Below, one piece after another: positions 1-5,851 of a stretch of DNA of 7,014 nucleotides. A model generated the notes under the pieces. The model was not told the origin of the DNA, made no database searches, and saw nothing but the letters and a program-made list of their open reading frames with translations. The position numbers and the translations under genes were made by a program. The stretch spans positions 1-7,014 of the forward strand of contig QMOL01000152.1 of assembly GCA_003648225.1 (NCBI GenBank), read 5' to 3'. The stretch comes from Chlamydiota bacterium (GTDB taxonomy: Bacteria; Auribacterota; UBA3054; B51-G9). Each line of letters opens with the position of its first letter. Position 1 is the stretch's first letter.

Positions 1-151
1 CATCCGGTGAATTCTTGTAAATCAGTGACTCTCTGCAGCCATTAACTTTCAAATAAGCAATCGCATTAGAAGATGATGAATAATTCAGCACGGCGTTATA
101 ACATTCTTCATTGTGCCGTGAACCTACGCTGTAAATTTTTTTAGTTTTCAT
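1..151 (-). CDS. Start of an unidentified ORF, truncated by the window edge
   Basis: An open frame begins with ATG at 151-149 and runs off base 1, giving 50 residues that start MKTKKIYSVGSRHNEE and include AYLKVNGCRESLIYKN. The ATG overlaps the TGA of the coding-like stretch upstream (ATGA), an arrangement often linked to translational coupling. Upstream in its own frame is a TAA at 157-155, so this ATG is the furthest start available. The bases before it are AT-rich (AATAAAAT) with no Shine-Dalgarno match. There is no signal peptide: the N-terminus is charged and polar, unlike its neighbours. I do not recognise the family. It could be a real cytoplasmic gene or the frameshifted continuation of the preceding fragment. 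Composition looks coding, but only 50 codons are visible. Confidence 0.45.
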   Translation of the reverse strand, partial: MKTKKIYSVGSRHNEECYNAVLNYSSSSNAIAYLKVNGCRESLIYKNSPD

Positions 152-363
152 ATTTTATTAAGAAAGTAAATGTTTCCGGATTTTATTTCCGTGGGAGAAA
201 TTTGCTTGAGTTTGTAAAGTCCGGTTCCGGTATATTCAACATAAGGAGAATTCCCACTTCCCATTATGAATTCGGGGATTTCAGGAAGTTTTAGCGGAAT
301 CCGGTTTTCAATTTTTGAGATACAAAAAATATTTTTCTGCGGGCTGATAGTGTAACCAAATAA
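148..363 (-). pseudogene. Coding-like 71-codon stretch with no clear start, possible gene remnant
   Basis: Directly after the TAA of the GxGYxYP gene (366-364) the same frame stays open for 71 codons and ends with TGA at 150-148. The translation reads like ordinary protein, with pieces such as ISKIENRIPLKLPEIPEF and GSGNSPYVEYTGTGLYKLKQ. The only ATG in frame is at 264-262, which would give 38 residues (MGSGNSPYVEY...). The 33 codons before it look equally coding and would be left untranslated. The best explanations are the 3' remnant of a gene that lost its 5' part, or a former C-terminal extension of the GxGYxYP protein cut off by a stop mutation. Against the second, that protein ends where a beta-sandwich naturally would (IIKNVVIKQK). 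Its stop overlaps the next ATG. I cannot name a family. Confidence 0.4.
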
Positions 364-2697
364 TTACTTTTGTTTTATGACAACGTTTTTAATAATCAAA
401 TCCGTGCCGAAATTTATCAAACGAAAATCCGTGTTGCCGTTTTCTCTGTGCTTAAAGAGAGGAGTTTTTAATTTAAAAGTTATTTTTGTCCATTTCTTTT
501 TACCTTTTAAATATTTATAATTTTCCAAATCAATATAAGCTTTTGATTCGCCATCCTGAATTCCGTCATAAGTGATTCCTACTTTTCCTTTTTTATTGTC
601 AAACAAAGTTATTTGGATTTCCGCGTCATGTTTTCCGTTCGCGAATTTCTTTGCGAATCCGTTTTCAATCTGAAAATAAATATACTGAACATCATCAGCT
701 GATTGATAAACTGTTTTTACGTTGTCATATTCTTTTATTTCAAAAATTCCATCATTGAAAGAGATAGGTGACAGTTCATCACATCTTCCATGACTCCAGT
801 AAACATATTTTTTAGCTTTTCCGGCAGTATTATTAATACTTTTAAGATGAATTTTCAGGAGTGTGAAAAATGTGTACGGGTCAACAAAAGCTATTTCAGA
901 TTGTGAGTTTTCTTGCGCGCTTCTCATCATTTCCGCGTGCCAAGTCGGAGTTTTTAATACAGTTCTCACCGGAAGAAAGGCAGGTTTGATGCCTGTCATT
1001 CCCGCGATTCTTTTCCCTGCTTCAAAGGAATTACCGGGCAAGTCGGTTGCCATTTTAATATACGGCATATTTTTATGAATTCCCATAAAAGCCGGTAATT
1101 TCTGTCCGATAATACCCACCGGGGAAAATTCTTTATACGCGTCAAGGCATGCTGAATTTTGTCCTGGAGATGCACCGTCAATTATAAATCCTGTAACTTC
1201 AAGGTCGAATTTTTTAAAATATTTTTTATTCCAGATCTTCCATTTGTCAATCGCGTCCGGCAGGCCATTTTTTCTATTTTTTTTGAGAAGCATTCCCGGA
1301 TTTAGATAACCCGCGCCGGAATCACCCGACATAAACCAGTCATTTGAGGATTTATGCGTTCTTACATAATCAAAGACATGAGGAACTCTATAAGATAAAT
1401 TTGGATTAAAAGCCCAGGTTCCGATAATTTTCCCGTGTTCAGGGTCTTTCCACATATTAGGAACAATTCTGTTCATCCACGCCGCGGAATCATAATCGCC
1501 CATATAAACAAGCACGAAAGCCATTTGTTTAACATCGCCGTTTGCAGAAATATATCCTTTCTTTTTTAAATCCTCAACTGTTGGCTTTTTGTTTTGTTCG
1601 TAATAATCTTTTAATGGATAATGTGAGTAAAATGACGCGTTAACCATCCCGTTTAATCCCGGTGCGTCAGCATCCATCACTCCGTTGTATTCGGAGATGA
1701 TTTTCGCGTAATGCCACTCAGTGGCAACGCCGCCATGTTTCCCGCCTGATTTCCCGAAGTCTGTATATTTCCTGTCCCACGGAGTAAACCCTGCGATAGT
1801 AAAAATTTTATTTCCAGATGCTTTATTAAAAGATTTCAATAATTTTTTCATTGTGGCGGAATCGGTTCCCGGCTTTTGATTCGGGTCATCTACCGGAGCT
1901 TCATCTTCCCAGGGATCGAGGTCAAAGAAAAAAGCTTTTTGACTTATAAAAATATCGTGATTAAATAAAGTGTTTTTACTAAATTCACCGGGTTCTTTCA
2001 ACCAGTACGAATCGATATAATATGCCATATATTCTTTGCTGCACAACCCTTTGTCGATATAATTGATTTTTCCCCATAAGTAAACGTCATTCTTCGCGCT
2101 GCCGGAAGATGAAACCGTTGTTCCTGGAATAAAACCTTTTCCGGTAAACATGGACGACCCGTCATTATTAATAAGTTTTTTCACATCCTTATAATAATTC
2201 ATCTTCATAACCATCGAATATATCGAATCCTTGCTTTTGTCGTAACGAAGCGGAAGCCGGTCTTCAACTCCGGCGATTGTAGAAGCTAAGTTACAGGTTG
2301 CCGGAACTTTCGGGTCATAAACAACAACGCCTTTGAAATCACTTCTGAAATGGTTTAGGAGTTGTTTCAATTTTTTAAATTTTACAACTTGTCTGCCGTC
2401 GAGCCATTCCCCATTTTGTCGAAGTTGATTCCACCAGAAATCATCGGTATCTTTCATAAACCTGATAAAAAGAGTTGGTTCATCTCTGTTTACAATGCCT
2501 TGGATTGCGGCGAGAAGATGAGCGGTGTCCCATTTTTTTTCAACATCAGTTTGGTTTACATTTATAAGACCTGTAACATCAAAAAGATATATTGGGTTTT
2601 CAGATTTTTTTTTTACAATCTGAGAATGATTATCTGCACAAGATACATTAGAGATAAAAGTGGATATAAGAAGGAATATTTTAAATATAGTTTTCAT
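364..2697 (-). CDS. Exported GxGYxYP family putative glycoside hydrolase with C-terminal beta-sandwich
   Basis: A complete 777-residue protein. Residues 1-21 form a signal peptide (MKTIFKIFLLISTFISNVSC, then A); the Cys lacks a proper lipobox because position -3 is Asn. Residues about 36-250 fit the N-terminal GxGYxYP domain, with the early segment IYLFDVTGLI and AAIQGIVNRDEPTLFIR. Residues about 255-620 carry the main domain, including FTPWDRKYTDFG, VLVYMGDYDSAAW and the signature MSGDSGAGYLNPGML (457-470). The signature's second aromatic residue is Asn, giving GAGYLNP. Residues about 645-777 resemble a beta-sandwich often found after glycosidase domains in these phyla (YIYFQIENGF, VGITYDGIQDGE, ENGNTDFRLINFG). 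The family is predicted to act on polysaccharides; substrate and catalytic residues are not clear from sequence alone. The start overlaps the stop of an upstream remnant (ATGA). GGA lies 7 bases before the ATG, so ribosome binding looks weak and AT-rich. Family assignment is firm, enzymatic activity is inferred. Confidence 0.88.
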   Translation of the reverse strand: MKTIFKIFLLISTFISNVSCADNHSQIVKKKSENPIYLFDVTGLINVNQTDVEKKWDTAHLLAAIQGIVNRDEPTLFIRFMKDTDDFWWNQLRQNGEWLDGRQVVKFKKLKQLLNHFRSDFKGVVVYDPKVPATCNLASTIAGVEDRLPLRYDKSKDSIYSMVMKMNYYKDVKKLINNDGSSMFTGKGFIPGTTVSSSGSAKNDVYLWGKINYIDKGLCSKEYMAYYIDSYWLKEPGEFSKNTLFNHDIFISQKAFFFDLDPWEDEAPVDDPNQKPGTDSATMKKLLKSFNKASGNKIFTIAGFTPWDRKYTDFGKSGGKHGGVATEWHYAKIISEYNGVMDADAPGLNGMVNASFYSHYPLKDYYEQNKKPTVEDLKKKGYISANGDVKQMAFVLVYMGDYDSAAWMNRIVPNMWKDPEHGKIIGTWAFNPNLSYRVPHVFDYVRTHKSSNDWFMSGDSGAGYLNPGMLLKKNRKNGLPDAIDKWKIWNKKYFKKFDLEVTGFIIDGASPGQNSACLDAYKEFSPVGIIGQKLPAFMGIHKNMPYIKMATDLPGNSFEAGKRIAGMTGIKPAFLPVRTVLKTPTWHAEMMRSAQENSQSEIAFVDPYTFFTLLKIHLKSINNTAGKAKKYVYWSHGRCDELSPISFNDGIFEIKEYDNVKTVYQSADDVQYIYFQIENGFAKKFANGKHDAEIQITLFDNKKGKVGITYDGIQDGESKAYIDLENYKYLKGKKKWTKITFKLKTPLFKHRENGNTDFRLINFGTDLIIKNVVIKQK

Positions 2698-2831
2698 ATT
2701 TTTTTCCAGTTATCAGGGTATTTGTGATACCAATTTATTACATCATTAATTGCTTCATGACATTGACTGTTTTTTGATATACAAGCCAAACCGTTGTGAG
2801 AAAGTGAGATTATTCCCAAGGAGTCAGACAT
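2694..2831 (-). pseudogene. Remnant resembling part of an ADP-ribosylglycohydrolase
   Basis: The gap between the 985-residue gene and the GxGYxYP gene contains a 45-codon open frame from ATG 2831 to TGA 2696-2694. Its translation contains SLSHNGLACISKNSQ and HEAINDVINWYHKYPDNW. This resembles, from memory, the middle of ADP-ribosylglycohydrolase family proteins, where a segment like 'ALSxIPxNSxxxEAIxDVIxWyxxYPdDW' is typical. Those proteins are usually 300 residues or more, so this is only an island of one: it stops just after NWKKI where the family normally continues. A TGA lies directly upstream of the ATG in frame. In a second frame, bases 2824-2893 also stay open and read CPHRLIGDYRREYDKVALNV before a stop, which may be another decayed piece. 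The stop shares bases with the ATG of the next gene. A short functional peptide cannot be excluded, but decay is more likely. Confidence 0.4.
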
Positions 2832-2890
2832 TCAAGGCGACTTTATCATATTCACGTCTGTAATCACCAATTAACCGGTGAGGACATAAT

Positions 2891-5848
2891 TCACAAATTT
2901 TTAAAAAAAGAGAGTACGGAAAAGAAAAAGACGGAAAAGAAACTCGGTTCGGGAATCACATAAGTTGTAAACATAGAATTGTCAGCCATTGTTTGTTGCT
3001 CCGCCCAGAGCCAATCAGCCGATCGCGCGACGGAAGATACTCTCACTTCGTCAATTTTCCCGTCATAATAATCGTCTTCGCTATCGTCGTGGAATTTACC
3101 TATATAAAGGCCTTGCGGCGAATAATTCCAATTAAGATTTCCTGTTGCATGACGTGTTTCTTTTTGTACAGCATCAACATAATAACGAATAGTCGAGCCG
3201 TCATAAGTTCCCGCGATATGTTGCCACGAACCGACAGCAATATTGTAACCCGGATTAGAGTTCCAAGCGTTATCGGCCATACTCGCTGTTTTAATCAGGA
3301 ATCTGAGTTTATTATTAACATAAGAAATTGAGTAACCGGATTCATTGTTGCCGTTATCCCATGCATTAGCAAGCGGACAAGCCCAATTAATCATAGCCGC
3401 GTCCGGATTTATCCAAAGTGAAACTGTAATATCCCTTATTGGTCGTAAATTAGAAGGGCTTGGAGTGTTAATAAAAGAGGTTGAACCGTTAAAATCGTCT
3501 GCGCCGTCAACTTTCCCGTTTGAAACATGAGTCACATCATTATAGCCTCCGTTATTCGCATTTGGAGAAGAATCGTGACAAACATTGTCAGTATGATTAA
3601 GGTGCCAAACTCCGGCATACTTTTCTGACCATGTAGAGCCATCAGAGGTATAGGGTGGCAAGTTAGTTTCATTTGGATTTCCCCATGCGGCATTAATGCC
3701 GTTCATTTCATTATAAAGTAGTGGAACCTGCACCCAGACATAAGAATCGCCTGAAGTGTCCCATTTTTCAATTTCGAAGTTAAGGAATTCAGTTGCATCG
3801 GAATTAAGAAATCGCAGATCGCCACCGGTTGATGAGGCGAAATCGCTATATTTAAATCCTGAAATGCCTTCATTTAAGACAACGAGTGCGGGGAAATTAG
3901 TTAAAGCAGATGATTTATTATATCCCGGGAAGTTAATTATAATTTTATATGCCCAACCGTCATCAATATTAAGTTTTGTTTTAAAATAAGAACTTGACGG
4001 AGACCAACCGGAACCGTAAGAATTCAAAGCGTAAGAAGTATAATAATAAACAGAAGTTTTCAATAATGAAGAAAGATTATAAGAAATAAGACCTTCGTTC
4101 GCATTGCTGACCGTTTGTGAGAATTGCCAATTGGCCGGAGTAGTTCCGCCGTCAGTGGAACCCCAATAGAAAGTAACATCCGCGGAGATACCTTCGGTTA
4201 AATTAGCGTTAAGTTGTGCGGCAGACACGCCGATATTATTTGCTCCGTTTGCGTTATTAATTTTCGGTATGCCGTAAGTTTTAAATGTTTCAGAGTTATC
4301 AGCAAAGACTTTACTGAAAGAGTTTGAAGCACAATAAGTATAGTAATACGTAGTTTTCGGATTTAAGCCGGAAATATTTGTTGAGAGATTTCCGGGAGGA
4401 CATAGACCGAAATAAACGAAGTTAGCCCAATCGGTGTTTGTTCCATGGTCAACTGTATCCCAATAGAGGATAACCGAAGTCGGAGCTTGTCCTGTCGATG
4501 AAAGTTCGCCGTTAAAATTAGCGGAAACATCCGTAATATTTGAAGCGGGAAGATTATTAACTATAGGATTTTGTGCTTCGCCGAGGGCATAAATTGAACC
4601 GTTATCCGTACTAACAAAAAGGCGTTGTCCGGAATACGCGAGTCCGCGGGCTGTTCCTTTAACACTAATAGTTTTTAATTCCGAGCCGTTAGATATGCTG
4701 TAAGCAACGACTTTATTAAATCCGCCGGCGAAGAGAACATTATCAACTAAAATCAACGAATGAACACAATCAGTATTCACCGACCAAACAGTGTTATTAT
4801 TGCTTCGATTAATTGCCGATAAAGTTGTATCGGTAAGTAAATAAGCCATTCCGTTTTTTACAATTAAATGTCTTCCGTTAAGATGTTCCGAAACCGACGC
4901 GAGAGTGTCCGCATTGTATTCATAAAGGTCATAACCGTTAGCGTGTTGCTTTCCCCAACCGTAAGAGAACCGAGGAGCGGGGTCACTTGTAAGAAGAGCG
5001 TAGCAGCCGCCTTGCCCGTAAGACCCGGCGTTTCCGGCTGATGATCCGTTAGAGCGATTAAAAACAGCCGGAGGCAATCTGCCCTGCGGAATATAAATTC
5101 TTGAGGAAGAAACGAGCAAAGCTCCCATAGGAGTAGTTCCACCTGATACTTTATAAATTTCCGTTCCCGTATCCGCATTAAGTGCACAAAGGTAAGAATT
5201 TTTCCAGGGAACAAGGGAAGAAGCAAAATAAGCTTTATCGTCGTAAATTGCGACACCGGTTCTGATTGGGTGCATAGGAACAAATTTTCCATTATTAGCG
5301 ATTAAGCGATTTGGAATTTCCGGTGTATATTTCCAGATTTGCGTTCCGGTTGAGGCATCTATGCAATAAGCGTATCCATCGTCCGATCCGAAATAAAGTT
5401 TATTATTAAAAATAGTTGGTGGAAATCTTACCGGACCGTCAGTTGTAAAAGCCCATTTTTCGGTACCGGATCTTGCGTCGACGCAATGAACGGAATCATC
5501 AACAGACGAGCCGAAAAAGAGTTGTCCGTTTTGAACGGTAACAAAATTTACAAAATCAAAGTCACGCATCGGAGTGCTGCGCACAGCGGCAGCTTCAGAC
5601 GGAGACCGCCACGCGTCCCAAGGCATTCCGCCGTCCCAAGCGATCATTGGAGGTGCTGAGGGAGTAAATTTCCATCCCAGATCAAGATCATTAATGTTTA
5701 CCGGATCGGCAGACGAGCCGCTTCTTGAATTATCGTGCATATAGGTTGACCAATCATCAGCGGAAGCGACTGCAGAAAAAAAGATAAGAGAAATTATAAG
5801 ATTTCGCATATTTATTTTAGTGTGAACATTATTAATTTTTGTATTCAT
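2891..5848 (-). CDS. Exported PQQ-like propeller, FnIII-like, DUF2341, LamG protein with PEP-CTERM anchor
   Basis: A complete 985-residue surface-type protein. The signal peptide ends at about residue 30 (LIISLIFFSAVASA, then DDW). Residues about 32-425 are a PQQ-like beta-propeller opening with DDWSTYMHDNSRSGSS; blade motifs are CVDARSGTEKWAF (122), CIDASTGTQIWKY (162) and ALNADTGTEIYKV (222), with weaker ones at 345 and 382. Residues about 428-524 and 528-624 are two FnIII-like repeats sharing an LYW/FYW strand and a YYYT strand. Residues about 630-745 fit DUF2341 (DDGWAYKIIINFPGYN to AAWGNPNETNLPPY). Residues about 746-963 fit a LamG/concanavalin-like domain (GVWHL, DDFNGSTSFI, GKIDEVRVSSVARS). 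The tail has IPEPS at 965, a Phe-rich helix and FFKNL, a PEP-CTERM signal for exosortase sorting. The propeller may act as a scaffold or sensor rather than an enzyme; no activity is demonstrable. The start is uncertain: ATG 5848 has GGAAG eight bases upstream, while ATG 5809 (MRNLIISL) gives a compact 17-residue signal peptide and an AAATAAAT leader. Confidence 0.9.
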   Translation of the reverse strand: MNTKINNVHTKINMRNLIISLIFFSAVASADDWSTYMHDNSRSGSSADPVNINDLDLGWKFTPSAPPMIAWDGGMPWDAWRSPSEAAAVRSTPMRDFDFVNFVTVQNGQLFFGSSVDDSVHCVDARSGTEKWAFTTDGPVRFPPTIFNNKLYFGSDDGYAYCIDASTGTQIWKYTPEIPNRLIANNGKFVPMHPIRTGVAIYDDKAYFASSLVPWKNSYLCALNADTGTEIYKVSGGTTPMGALLVSSSRIYIPQGRLPPAVFNRSNGSSAGNAGSYGQGGCYALLTSDPAPRFSYGWGKQHANGYDLYEYNADTLASVSEHLNGRHLIVKNGMAYLLTDTTLSAINRSNNNTVWSVNTDCVHSLILVDNVLFAGGFNKVVAYSISNGSELKTISVKGTARGLAYSGQRLFVSTDNGSIYALGEAQNPIVNNLPASNITDVSANFNGELSSTGQAPTSVILYWDTVDHGTNTDWANFVYFGLCPPGNLSTNISGLNPKTTYYYTYCASNSFSKVFADNSETFKTYGIPKINNANGANNIGVSAAQLNANLTEGISADVTFYWGSTDGGTTPANWQFSQTVSNANEGLISYNLSSLLKTSVYYYTSYALNSYGSGWSPSSSYFKTKLNIDDGWAYKIIINFPGYNKSSALTNFPALVVLNEGISGFKYSDFASSTGGDLRFLNSDATEFLNFEIEKWDTSGDSYVWVQVPLLYNEMNGINAAWGNPNETNLPPYTSDGSTWSEKYAGVWHLNHTDNVCHDSSPNANNGGYNDVTHVSNGKVDGADDFNGSTSFINTPSPSNLRPIRDITVSLWINPDAAMINWACPLANAWDNGNNESGYSISYVNNKLRFLIKTASMADNAWNSNPGYNIAVGSWQHIAGTYDGSTIRYYVDAVQKETRHATGNLNWNYSPQGLYIGKFHDDSEDDYYDGKIDEVRVSSVARSADWLWAEQQTMADNSMFTTYVIPEPSFFSVFFFSVLSFFKNL
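2894..2959 (-). other. PEP-CTERM sorting signal
   Basis: The last 22 residues of the 985-residue protein have the tripartite layout of a PEP-CTERM signal: Pro-Glu-Pro (966-968), a hydrophobic segment dominated by Phe, Val, Ser and Leu, and a short tail with one Lys (FFKNL). In known systems such tails are recognised by an exosortase in the inner membrane and removed during export to the surface or matrix. No exosortase gene is in the window. The tail is poorer in basic residues than usual. Confidence 0.78.
2916..2942. repeat. 12-bp direct repeat with 15-bp period inside the PEP-CTERM helix
   Basis: The plus-strand 12-mer acggaaaagaaa occurs at 2916-2927 and again at 2931-2942, one 15-base period apart. 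Fifteen bases is five codons, so the repeat keeps the frame and doubles a Phe-Phe-Ser-Val unit in the membrane helix (FFSVF then FFSVL). It looks like a small in-frame tandem duplication that lengthened the anchor. Confidence 0.7.
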
Positions 5849-5851
5849 TTT

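Noticed and set aside
2635..2697. Lipoprotein signal at the GxGYxYP protein N-terminus (Cys at residue 20)
   Set aside because: The residues before Cys are Asn-Val-Ser; a lipobox needs Leu, Val or Ile at -3. Cleavage as an ordinary signal peptide is more likely.
2362..2727. Plus-strand open frame of 121 codons opposite the start of the GxGYxYP gene
   Set aside because: It lies almost wholly antisense to a clearly recognised gene, and its translation has no recognisable features.
2790..2840. Promoter-like pair TTGAAT and TAATCT with 17-base spacing upstream of the GxGYxYP gene
   Set aside because: The -10 matches consensus at only three of six bases, in AT-rich DNA where such pairs arise by chance.
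2864..2881. Inverted repeat TCACC...GGTGA shortly after the 985-residue gene, as a terminator
   Set aside because: The stem has only five canonical pairs before wobble pairs, and no T-run follows on the minus strand. It is too weak to call a terminator.
4864..5292. Second minus-strand frame of 142 codons inside the 985-residue gene
   Set aside because: It is out of frame within the propeller region, with Leu/Phe-rich shadow composition and no domain.
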